From: Stenocarpella maydis
Taxonomy: Eukaryota; Ascomycota; Sordariomycetes; Diaporthales; Diaporthaceae
Direction: 5' to 3'
Assembly (NCBI GenBank): GCA_002270565.1
Contig: NQMI01000012.1
Location: 77,921-141,920 of the forward strand
DNA: 64,000 nucleotides
Shown: one piece after another, positions 1-9,653 of the stretch
Layout of the letters: each line of letters starts with the position of its first letter
Position numbering within the stretch: the stretch's first letter is position 1
Program-made: the position numbers and the translations under genes
Notes under the pieces: model-generated
The model's input: only the letters and a program-made list of their open reading frames with translations
What the model was told of the DNA's origin: nothing
Databases searched by the model: none

Positions 1-2597
1 AAATTGGGATAATTAATAATAATCTGAATAACTTTATATTAAATTAAGTTAGGCTTCTATAAGCCCTCTTTATATACCCTTTAACATTATCTCACCTGCA
101 GGTATGCTGCGGTGGGCTCTAGTGTAAGTTTGTAAAAGCCGGAAAATTCGCCCTTCCAACATACTATCTTTAGTTTCAAGCAACCAGCCAACCATAGCCC
201 TAGCAATGCCCAAATTGGGTATATATGAACTTTAGAAATTAAGCTATCTAATGAACTAAGATATATATCTTTTGGATAAGAAATAAGGGTAATATGGAGG
301 TCTAAATTGAGGTGCAAATGCAGACCAAAATAATCAACTTACGGCCACCAAACTCATCTTGCATCACGCACGCACTGGGCGTACTTAGTGAAAATCGCCT
401 GACTCGCAAGTCTAGGGTAACTCCTTACACGAAGTCTAGGGTAACTCCTTGTACGAAGTGCCAACACCCTGTTGAGCGGTTCCGTTTAACAGCTTTTAAC
501 TTAGAACCCGAGAGAAAGCGCAAAGAACCCATTAGAAGAAAAAGCAGGGGGCAAACTGTATGGGGCTAAAGGATAGCTCTTATAGTAGAGGGGGTAAAGA
601 GAGAGAAGGATTCTTAGGTAATATAATTATTTAGCCGGACTCTATACAGATAGGACTGGAGATTATATAAAAAGAGGAAGGACCTAGATTCCTAAAGAGA
701 GTTATAAGATATCCATTAGTATAAAACCTATCTTAAAAAAAAGGGGGGGGCACTATAGAAACTAATAACTAATACTAGAAATCTAATTATTTCCTACTAA
801 AAACTAACGTATTTAGGAAAAACTACTAATAAAGTTCTAATAATTTGTATTTATATATAGGATAATAGGGCTAGAAAAGGCAGCTAGGGTATATCTGCTA
901 GAAAACCATTAGTAAGAGTGTAGAAGCTAACAATACTAGCCCGGGATTACTTATAGAGGGAAAATATAAGCATCCTTATATACAAGTATAGCGTAATAGG
1001 CAGTATAGACCTTCTTAAAACCCGCATCCTACTATAATTAGCAAAAACTAAAGATAATAGCATAAAAACTATGCAAGTTAGGCCGGGAAATACCTTATGG
1101 ATCTAGTTAGTAGAAAGCCCCTCCTATACACAAAGGTAATCCTAATACTTTGTAATAAGGGGAGGCACAGCATTATAAGGTTGCTATATTATTAGCAGAA
1201 TCTAACTAGATTAGTATGAAAGTTGTATATCTTAGCCCGGAAGTAGGGATAATAAGAATTATAGATCTTGCTACTTATACTAGCATAGGTCTTACAATCA
1301 GCTCTAGTAGAAATACATTAGAAATACTTATACTCATTATCACTCTAAAAGATTAGGAAACTAAGCAAAGATAGTTGAAAACTGCAGACTTACTTATTAC
1401 TATAGCTTAAGTAGATAGATTGCTATTAAACTAGGAGGCATAATAAATAAAGTAGAAGACTAGTGCTAAAGAAATTATTATGGACTTTTAGGGGTTAGGG
1501 CTGGAAATTATAAGCTTTTAATTAAAAGGGGGGTACTTACTAATTTAATTTAATTATTATTAGAAAATAGGAAAAAAGGAGTAAAAGCCGGAAAATTTAA
1601 GGGTTTAAATACTTAGGACCTCTAATTAAATCAAGATAGAAGCAAGCCCCTAATTAATTCTAGTTAGTAGCCCGCCTGGATCGGAATCTAATTTAATATA
1701 GTTAGCAGTTATATAACCAGTTTTAAAGGGGGAGGATAATATTACAGGGTGGGACCCTAGGTATTAATATAGGCTAGCTCCTTCCGGACCCACTTAGGAT
1801 TCTATATATAAGAACGCGGATTTCGGACTTATAGGATTTCCTTCTACTTTTTCTCTCCTTATTGAACCTAGCTTAGCTACGGCCAATGTACAGCGTTGAC
1901 TTACATGCACCCGTCACAATTAGGCCCCTTTTTGGAGCTTAATCTATAGGAAGATTATATAGTTATGTACTTTTTTTAAATATATAATGTATATTTCTAT
2001 TATAACATATTAATATATTGACATTTGACTAAGTAAGTTAATATAAGAATAATATAAAAATTAAAATTATAATTAATCTTAAAAAAGAATTATTCTATTA
2101 AAACCATAATATTTATAAACTCTTTTGTATCTATTTTAACACGTTTAGATTAATAAATTTAATTAAAAATAAGTAATTAGGTATAGTTAATACTAATTAA
2201 TGCTAACTATTATTAATTATTTGGCCTTAGGTAGGTAGTTGGATTAATAAAAGTTAATTAATATTATAAAATTAATCTCCTTCCCTAATATAATCTACTT
2301 ATTAATAAACTATATTAGTCTACTTATTAGTAAACTATATGAAATAGTTCTTATTAAAAGTATATATTATAAATTAATTTTTTGTAATTTTAATTAATTA
2401 TTTGTAATTTAAATTAATTATTTTTTTATTCTTGAAAAATAATTATTATTTATTGTGATTAGGAAGAGAAACTAAAAGAATATAATTCATTTATAATTTA
2501 TTTATAATTTAGTATTAATAGAAAATTGCTATAAAAATTAATAAGAGTAAATAATTAAAAGTTTAAATTAGGTATATTAAGACTATAGTGTTTATTC
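1..2597. repeat. AT-rich, RIP-like decayed repeat block
   Basis: This stretch is dominated by TA/TAA/TTA words and has no long open frame, in sharp contrast to the GC-balanced DNA that starts near 2,600. The most AT-rich part is about 1,930-2,590. Such blocks in filamentous ascomycetes usually come from repeat-induced point mutation (CpA to TpA) of transposons; here that is inference from composition. Around 1,720-1,920 a purine-rich tract (AAAGGGGGAGG) is followed by a more GC-rich segment that could be a solo or terminal LTR of an old retroelement, but no reverse transcriptase or integrase motif could be read. Confidence 0.7.
408..455. repeat. 24-bp tandem repeat, two units
   Basis: Two adjacent 24-nt units (408-431 and 432-455) begin AAGTCTAGGGTAACTCCTT and differ at only two positions near their ends. 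They lie inside the AT-rich block, in one of its less degraded patches. Confidence 0.85.
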
Positions 2598-2611
2598 TTA
2601 TACCTGAAGGA

Positions 2612-4405
2612 TTATGCTGGAGGGGCGGGCAATGAATGAGCCTGTGTGTTGTCTTTTGTGCCATTTACTGGAGTGGTTTCGTCGTCGGATGCCGACCCAT
2701 CTCCACCATCTTCGAAAACCCTTCCAATTTCTCCTTTCGCCCTCCCTCTCCTTTCCAGAAATGCTATTAGGAGGATGATTGGAATGGTTAGAGCTCCAGT
2801 CACCAGACTTGAAATGTATCCCTTGAAGTAGTCTGGGGCATCGGTCACAGGATAGAAGATGATTGGCCACCCTGAAGACCTGTTAATAACTTATTTCCCC
2901 TTGAAAAATAGTAGAAAAACAGGCAAGGATGGTTAAATGTTTGCATCTGTCCCCTATGGAACAAATCTCGATCACATGTTCACCAAGGATACATAGGGAA
3001 GGCCTCAACAACAGCATGAGTACTTACAGCTTACAAAAGCGAAATCAAATGAGTTCATAAATCCAGTTGTGATGGCTCTCAGCTGCACGTCTTGCGCTGT
3101 CAGGTCGGCCATCCAAGTATACCACAGAGCCTGTGGCGCAAATGTTGATCCAAGCAAGTAGAAAGCGAAGAAATATCCGGCATCGTTAGCAGGGTGTGCA
3201 ACCAAAATTGCGCTCCCGACGACAAAAGTTACGCCGATCGCCAAAGAGCATTCCCAGCGAGATCGTATTCTGTCAGATATGGCTGTGTATATCAGCGTCG
3301 CGACAATGGCGACTGCGTATTTGCCGGTGGGGTAGTTGTTCTGCTGAATGACGCTATAGCCTCTGGAGGCCATCCAGAGTTGCATCACATTGTTTGTAAG
3401 TGACTGGACACAAAGAGAGTAAACTGCTGGCTGTTAGCTACGAGTAAATGTTTCGACTCGGGTGTTGATTGGGGCGACACACGCATGAAAACTGTAGGAA
3501 GCAGCCAGAACTGCCAGCTCAAGAGAACGCGCCGGAATACAGTTATATCCCAAGTGGTCTTTCGAGACTCGCCAAGACGCTGAACAGCGCACTCTTTCTC
3601 CTCTTCTGTCAGGAAGCGTGCTGACTTGTGGTGTGGTAGATCAGGAATTGCGAACCAGCCTAGGCAGATGGTCAATGTGACTGACGCATGTAATCGTGAC
3701 CAAATCCGAGCTGGGGTTTCAAATCTTACCAAACAGCGCAAACGGGATCGTCATAACCGACACCACGATGAACATCCACCGCCATGGAGGCAGTGACCCT
3801 TTGCCAGTGAGTGATCCAAGCAGGGCGGCCTGAATCCACCCTCCGGCCATGTTCCCCAGGTTGCCGAAACCACAAAAGACGGCGGCGCGAGTCCCAAGCT
3901 CGGACTGCTTGTACCAAGAGCTATATATAAAGTGCGCCCCGACACTGCATGGATGTCAGATCCAGTAGTCCTTTTTGTCTGGGTCAACTAAACGAGGCAC
4001 GTACTAAGCGATGGCAGAAAAGGCTCCCTCGAAGCCATTAAGAACGAACACCTGCCATACATGGTCCACCCTGAAGGTGATGAGCGTCAAGACGCTCCAG
4101 ACCGTATTTGCCAGGACGAAAACATATCTCGGCCGGATTATGGTCAAAGTCGCAGTTGACGGCATCTGCATGACCGCATAACAGACGAGATAAATCGTGG
4201 ACATGTAGTTGAAGTCCTTGCCCTGAAAGCCGACATCCTCCTTCATGCCACTGATGTAGGCTGTGCTATAGCTAGCACGGTTGATGCCGAACAGGAACCA
4301 AATGAGCGAGAAGTAGATAAGCACCGTGCTGTCCAGCTTGATCAGCAGGGATCGCTCGACCGAGGGAGGGCCCCAGATTGACGTCTTGAGTTTGGACAGC
4401 GCCAT
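2612..4405 (-). CDS. MFS permease, allantoate/pantothenate (Dal5/Liz1) type
   Basis: Plasma-membrane symporter of the anion:cation symporter branch of the major facilitator superfamily; likely substrates are ureides, vitamins or small organic anions, not determinable here. Five exons on the minus strand: 4405-4005, 3944-3730, 3659-3483, 3423-3028 and 2871-2612, giving 482 residues, close to the family norm. Family features in order: an N-terminal LIWFLFGINRASYSTAY helix, the FEGAFSAI and YKQSELGTRAAVF segments, FGNLGNMAGGWIQ, the WRWMFI helix, and the late PQALWYTWMADL and VSWWPIIFYPVTDAPDY segments. The start is ATG 4405 (MALSKL); an in-frame ATG upstream at 4438 would add 11 unlikely residues. 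The stop lies about 15 bp from the AT-rich block, so the 3' UTR runs into it. Family assignment is confident; substrate is unknown. Confidence 0.88.
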
Positions 4406-4829
4406 GATGGAACGGGGAGACCAACGTCCACTTGGCACATCTGTCGATATTCCACGGCGGAGTTGAACAGATCAAGTGCGGAAGACGCAGACATGGAGTT
4501 GACACGAAACACCGAGGCGCAATGACAAAAGAGAAGAGTTTACTTTGGCGGTTGCCTGCAGAGGGTCTAGTGTGTCCCGCTTATCGCGCCATCGCTGGGT
4601 TGCAATTGCGCACTGCAGCTCTATCTCATTTTGCTCTTACACCCCCATGATTGGCAGCCCCCGCGGAGAACGATACGCCTAACCTAGGGGTAAGCTAGGG
4701 GAGGGCAATATATTATGGGGTAGGCTATTGGGCCTATATATTAAGGCTAGGAGCCTTTCTCAACTTCGCCTCGTGCCCCTGCACCTCCATCACGAAAATT
4801 GTTTAAGCCACTGATACAATTCCTGTACA
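4406..4829. other. upstream region of the MFS gene with a TA-rich scar
   Basis: No gene is seen. Bases about 4,676-4,755 are locally TA-rich (TATATTA, CTAGGG and CTATATATTAAGG words) between GC-balanced flanks, which resembles a small RIP-mutated repeat scar. Confidence 0.4.
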
Positions 4830-5124
4830 CTTCCAGTCACCTTCTGCGTCGGGACTTCGACCTCTTTGGGAACTGGGCAGTCAGTCTTCAGCAACCTCAT
4901 CCTCAATAAGCTGCCTGCTCTTGCTCCTGGCGTCGATCCCATCACAGTCATCAACACGGGTGCCAGCGACATCCGGGCTGTATTGTCTGCCCAGTCCGTG
5001 CCGTGTCTCATACAGGCACATCTCTACGCACTACGCGCTGTCTTCAGTTGTCATGGCGTATTCTGGCGTTGCGGTCATGTTCGCGTCAGGCAGCAAGTGG
5101 CAGCCGCTGAATCTCAATGGTTGA
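4830..5124 (+). pseudogene. C-terminal relic of a DHA2-type MFS drug efflux pump
   Basis: A frame open from about 4,815 reads GTGQSVFSNLILNKLPAL followed by APGVDPITVINTGASDI, which matches the late extracellular loop and last helices of fungal 14-TM DHA2 multidrug/toxin efflux transporters. The reading then slips by +1 (or -2) near 5,045-5,050, and the remaining C-terminus continues in the next frame as VVMAYSGVAVMF and GSKWQPLN to a TGA at 5,122-5,124. The N-terminal four fifths of such a protein are absent. So this is a truncated and frameshifted fragment. The family call is from remembered motifs; the frameshift is directly visible. Confidence 0.7.
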
Positions 5125-5366
5125 GCTCGGCCGAGACCAGCACCGGTGAATCAAGGCGGACCGGATAGAGCTTGGAGGATTCGTTTTTAACTACTCCGCT
5201 TCCCATCTGCAAAGCTTATAGAACATGAACATCCATTCGAAAATTGGTCACAAATTGGTTACAAGGCCATAGTAAAGAACAGAGCATCTGGCGCCTAGGG
5301 GCGCTCGGGGTATCTTTTGTGAAATTGTTGTCGTCAAAAGGAAAAGAGGATTGTTCATGCGCCCGC

Positions 5367-7750
5367 TTACTGGAAGCTCGTGGGCTTCTTGGTACGTCGA
5401 GATGACCGCCGCACCGGCGTCGGTGCCTCGGGTGCTGGCTTGGCCGCTGGCACAGGCTCTGGTGTCGGCTCCTTCTCCTCCTCAACGACGGCTGCGCCGC
5501 CGTCCTCAACATCCTCAGCCACTGGGGGGGCATCATCCTCGCTGTCATCATTTTTGGCGTCGTCATCCTCCTCGGGAGCTTCCGAGTCCGAGTCACCGGA
5601 GATCTCGGGCTCACTGGCGTTGCTAAACCCATCAAACTCTTCCCCATCGTCTTCTGGACTGTTGTCCTCTTCTGCGGCTTTCTCTTCTACCTCTTCAGCC
5701 TCCCGCTTGCGCTTCTTGAGAAGCTTCTCTGGCGCTTTCTTGTCACCCGCGGCAGTGGTATCCTCTGCGCCATCTCCCGCGACCGGTGGGGGTACAAACC
5801 AAGTTATCCTTCCTCGCACTAATCAGAGTTAGCAGGTCAGATCGCTTGGCCATTGTGCTTTCCAGTTCACTTACTGAAATCGTTCAGCACCATCTTCGCT
5901 ACACCGTCAACATCAGGCTCGCCACCTTTCAGCAGTCGCCCGCCCTTCCTGGCAAGAAGCTCTAGGAACAGGGTGAGGTCGTCGTTCCAGTCACTGATAT
6001 CGTATGTCTTCTTCATGTGGTGCTTCTTCACGTTTCAGTACGGCAGGGATGTACTGCTCGGGATGTTCCACTTTCTCGACGCGCACCACACCTCGCAAGA
6101 GCAACTCTGTTGGGGCGTCGTTGTGGTTTTGCAGCTCGATTCCAGTCTTCATCAAAGTAACATAATGCCACACTTTTGTCTCACCAGGAATCGGAGCCAC
6201 AGTCGCGACCTTCTTGCCTCGAAGGGTGTTGATGATCGATGACTTGCCGGTGTTGGGGTATCCGATAAGGCCCACTGAAACTTGTTCCCTGTCGCCGTGA
6301 AGCTTGGAGAATTGGCGCATGAGTTCAACAGTGTTCCCTTGCCGAATGGATTGTTGATTGAGGCGCGGAAGGCGGCTATGGGGTGGGCCTTCTGGAGGTG
6401 TCTTACCCATTGTGCCTGTTTCTCATCCGTCAGGAACAGTGTCGGACAAACGTTGCTCGGTATATATATCAAAAAGAGCAATTGCAGCTCGTGTATATGT
6501 GCGCCTCTCGTACTAAGAAATCCATGGCGAAGGTGCTCGAAAGAACGAGATAGACTTCAACTCTAAATGGAGGCAAATCCAATCTCACGATGGCCAACCA
6601 AAACGGAGCCCACCTATCCTCCCCGGCCGGAGCCAGGGATTCTAAGATGTGGAAGTTGCTCTCCCCAAGCCGTAACGGCCAAATTCCATTGTTTGGCATC
6701 AAGACACCGGGAAAGTGACCTGACTAGGGTTGGGGGCCGCATAGGATCTTAGGGGTAGGAGTAGGGTTGGGCTTACACAAACCTGGGAGGGCACCAGGTC
6801 ACACTTGTTTAGGAGAAAAACGAGATGCTCATGTGGTGCTTCCTCATTGAGGTACTTCTCAACGGACCGACAACATGTTCCCAGGGGGTCGCGGGCGTCT
6901 AGGATGTGCAGAATAACGTCGGGGGAATCAATAACCTTGTCTGTGGCATGTTTGTTAGCGGGCCGCAAAAGCAATGATCGATGAGGGATCATCTTACAAA
7001 GCTCGTTCCAGATGCGCTTGGACTGGCCCTTGTCGAAGATAGGCTCAGTCGCCGTGGTCAGCACGGCCGCGGCTTCTGCTCTTTTCGAAGATCGCCAGCC
7101 TCAGCCTGCTCGGTGCCCAGCTCGCCACTCAACAACCTAGCCTTTTCCAGCTGCTCGTTGTATGTCTCAAGGCTCTTGACCGATTCGCCCGCCAGCTCGT
7201 CGATGTTGCTAACGCCCAGCTTCACCCTCTTCAGTGATGCCTTGGGACCAAAGACCTCGGCGAACGGCGATGTCTCGACAGTCATCTTTGCCTGGTGCTG
7301 CTTGAGGCCGTTGACCCTGTTATCCTGGCCATCGTGGATCAAACTCAGGGGCAACTTGTTGCTTTTGAGAAGGACAATATACGGGTCCTTCTCCTTTTGT
7401 GCGATGGCGTCCCGGAAGGCGCTGAGGGACTCCTGGCTGATGATGGCTGTTGGAGAACCATTTCCTGTTGGGCTCGACCCGGGCATTGGGGACGTCTCGG
7501 CTATGGTAGGCGGCTGCTTTCGTGATCTCGCCATCTGCATTCCGCTATGCCTTGCCCTCTTTGAAATTATTGAGTTGCCTTACCTTCTTTGCGTCTCGGT
7601 AGAAGTTTTCGCTGGCGATGGGGTCAGTCGAAACAAACCAAGGATTCGTCGGGATATGTGAAGCTTACCCTTTGATTTTGAAGGTCGCACCGCCAGTGCT
7701 CGTACCATCACGAGCACGGCGGCTCTTCTCCTTCTTGAAGTTGCCCATAT
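5367..7750 (-). pseudogene. NOG2: NOG2/NUG2 nucleolar GTPase locus, disrupted
   Basis: The locus resembles Nog2, the circularly permuted GTPase of 60S pre-ribosome maturation. It starts at ATG 7750 (MGNFKKEKSRR), keeps family introns and runs through ENFYRDAKK, EPNRKWF, KGQSKRIWNEL, HILDARDPLG, LLNKCDLVP (G4), IGYPNTGKSSIINTL (G1) and APIPGETKVW (G2) to an acidic KR-rich tail ending at 5367. Visible lesions: an in-frame TAG at 7547-7545 where the family has Gln; a -2 shift near 7,441-7,445; a -1-type shift near 7,081-7,090; a -1 shift near 6,330; loss of the G3 segment (family LIDCPG) near 6,139-6,162, where MK runs straight into TGIELQNHND; and a further shift near 6,033. One intron (6782-6416) is unusually long at 367 nt. 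Conservation between the lesions suggests recent decay. Nog2 is essential in yeast, so a working copy probably exists elsewhere. Confidence 0.85.
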
Positions 7751-8323
7751 CGCCTTTGCCTTAGCTGACCACCCTGAATTCCAATCGAACAACCGAGTCG
7801 AAGCCGGACGGTATTCGTATCCACCTTTCCAGATCCCCTCCAGAACTAGTTGAAGCCCTCGAGAGCTATAGGGGAGAAAGAAACAGGGGTGGACCAAGAT
7901 GTGACGGCGCAGTGAATACCGCTGGAACGAGGAGGAGAGAGGGAGGAGTGAAGGGGGAAAAAAAAGTTTCGAAGCCTGCAGGGTCTAGTTGGAGACGGTG
8001 GGGCGCGGCTGGCAGTTCCAAAGTTTTAGCGGGTCTGCAATGGTCAAGGCTGGTCCTGCTGGCAGGCAGGCCCATTCATTGCCGCTGCAGGCCGGAGCTG
8101 CATAAACCCGGCTCCGCCTTGGAAAATCTGGCTGGGGACCCGGCCTGGAGCTATCAAACTCCGGATATGATCCAAAACACCATCGCCATTGCACGCTTCG
8201 CTTGGTTGATCAGCGGGGGCAGGACGGCATAACATCGACACTCCCTTCCTCGGCCCAGGGCGTCATCAACCAATTCATCTCCCCGTCAGAAGGGGGCCGC
8301 AAAACCAACAACAGACCTCCAAC
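7751..8323. promoter_or_regulatory. divergent intergenic region, NOG2 locus / mS26
   Basis: A 573-bp region separates the head-to-head starts of the NOG2-like locus and the mS26 gene, so it should hold both promoters. I saw no specific element I can name. Confidence 0.5.
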
Positions 8324-9298
8324 ATGGCGCCAACACTACCGAAAGCGCCACTGCGCTCATTATCATCAACCATCCTCCCGACGTCCACCACCACAACGTC
8401 CTCCTGCACCGCCCTCCGAACATTCAGCACCACCATGCCCCGCCACGAGGTCGAGATCCCCCCGGAGTCCCCCCGCTTCATCAACCTCCCCGAGCTGCCC
8501 CAGTCCAGCGAGGAAAAGCTGCCCCGGGTCAAGGGCGTCCTCCCCGTGCCGCGCGAGATCTTCCACCGACGCAACAACGGCAGCCACAAGATCCAGCCCT
8601 CCTTTATCGAATCCACCGCCCCGCGATCGCGCGCCGAGGCCGCGGGGGAGGCCCCTGTCTCCGACCGCGCGGCGTGGAAGCGCGCGCTGGCCGAGTCGAG
8701 GCGCCGGGCGCTGGCGGCGGGCATAGACTCGCTGTGGGCGCGCAAGAAGGCGCGCCAGGGCAGGGAGGAGCGTCGCGCCGAGTCGCACCGGCTGCGGAAC
8801 CTGGCGGCGGCCAACGCCCCCGAGGCGCTCGACGACGTCTTCACGAGGGGGACGGTAACGGCGGCGACGCTTGACACGAGCGTGGTCCGGGACCCGGAAT
8901 ACAAGCAGAAGCAGCTCGAGAGCCGGGCGCGGACGGCGGAGCTGGCCCGGCAGCGGTCCGAGGCCCGCAAGGACGCGCTGCAGAGGCTGTACGTCGAGGC
9001 GGGGCGCTTCATCGTCACCGAGGAGGAGCTGGCCGGGAGGGTCGAGGAGGTGTTCAGTGAGGACTACTATAGCCATTCCGGGCGCTGGAAGGCTAAGATG
9101 GACGGGGAGAATGTCTGGGACATGTGGGGCCCCCCCAACCCCGTCAGGGCCATGTTTTCCAGCATGAAGGGGACGAGCCTGAGGGCCGTTGATTTTCACC
9201 ACCCTGCCAGCTCGATCACCACGATTCGCCAGAAGATGGTTGCCGGACAGCTTACTGGCGGTGCCGTGTCTTCTGGGGGTGACTCTAGGAGGCGATGA
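8324..9298 (+). CDS. probable mitochondrial small-subunit ribosomal protein mS26 (PET123-like)
   Basis: A single-exon gene of 324 codons. The N-terminus (MAPTLPKAPLRSLSSTILPTS) is rich in Ser, Thr, Arg and Ala with no acidic residues, as in a mitochondrial presequence. The body is very basic and helical, with segments SDRAAWKRALAESRRRALA, LWARKKARQGREERRAESHR and KQLESRARTAELARQRSEAR, and a C-terminal GRWKAKMDGENVWDMWGPP-type block. This layout fits the fungal Pet123/mS26 protein of the 37S mitoribosomal subunit. The start is the first ATG. Overlapping minus-strand frames (8,275-9,346) are GC-rich shadows. The mitochondrial ribosomal role is likely; the exact subunit is less certain. Confidence 0.65.
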   Translation: MAPTLPKAPLRSLSSTILPTSTTTTSSCTALRTFSTTMPRHEVEIPPESPRFINLPELPQSSEEKLPRVKGVLPVPREIFHRRNNGSHKIQPSFIESTAPRSRAEAAGEAPVSDRAAWKRALAESRRRALAAGIDSLWARKKARQGREERRAESHRLRNLAAANAPEALDDVFTRGTVTAATLDTSVVRDPEYKQKQLESRARTAELARQRSEARKDALQRLYVEAGRFIVTEEELAGRVEEVFSEDYYSHSGRWKAKMDGENVWDMWGPPNPVRAMFSSMKGTSLRAVDFHHPASSITTIRQKMVAGQLTGGAVSSGGDSRRR

Positions 9299-9653
9299 AC
9301 ATAGGCATGATGAGGGGGTGTCTACGCAATAGCCGAGTCTGTACAATACAAGGCATGAATGTCCCGTTCAGTAACTAGGTGTACATGGCGAAGAGTACCG
9401 AGTGTATCCCTGGGATCCCCGATAGCTAGCTATGAATCGACAAATGCCCCCCCCCCCTTTAACGCCCTTGGTCCGATGCAGTAAGAATGACAAAAACGGG
9501 CACCAGTGGCCCAGCTTCGTTTCTAAGGAAATAAGCAAGGCCTAGATAGCGATTGACCTTCAGATTAATTCAGCGACCGTATGCAATGAACGCCTGTTTG
9601 CGGCTCATCATGCTTGAATCCCCGTCCGTTCTTCACCTGCCAGTCGACGGCCA
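9299..9653. other. convergent 3' region, mS26 / ABC transporter
   Basis: This 355-bp stretch between two convergent genes holds no coding signal. It contains a 10-nt C run near 9,448-9,457. Confidence 0.5.

Noticed and set aside
5380..5832. 150-codon plus-strand frame opposite the NOG2 tail
   Set aside because: It is a Ser/Ala-rich shadow of the acidic minus-strand tail.
6715..6775. Telomere-like TAGGGTTGGG words in the long NOG2 intron
   Set aside because: Only two or three imperfect, irregularly spaced copies, which is not a telomeric array.
8366..9346. 326-codon open frame antisense to mS26
   Set aside because: High GC makes stop codons rare on both strands; the peptide is Arg/Leu/Pro-rich and matches nothing, while the plus-strand frame has a coherent basic protein.
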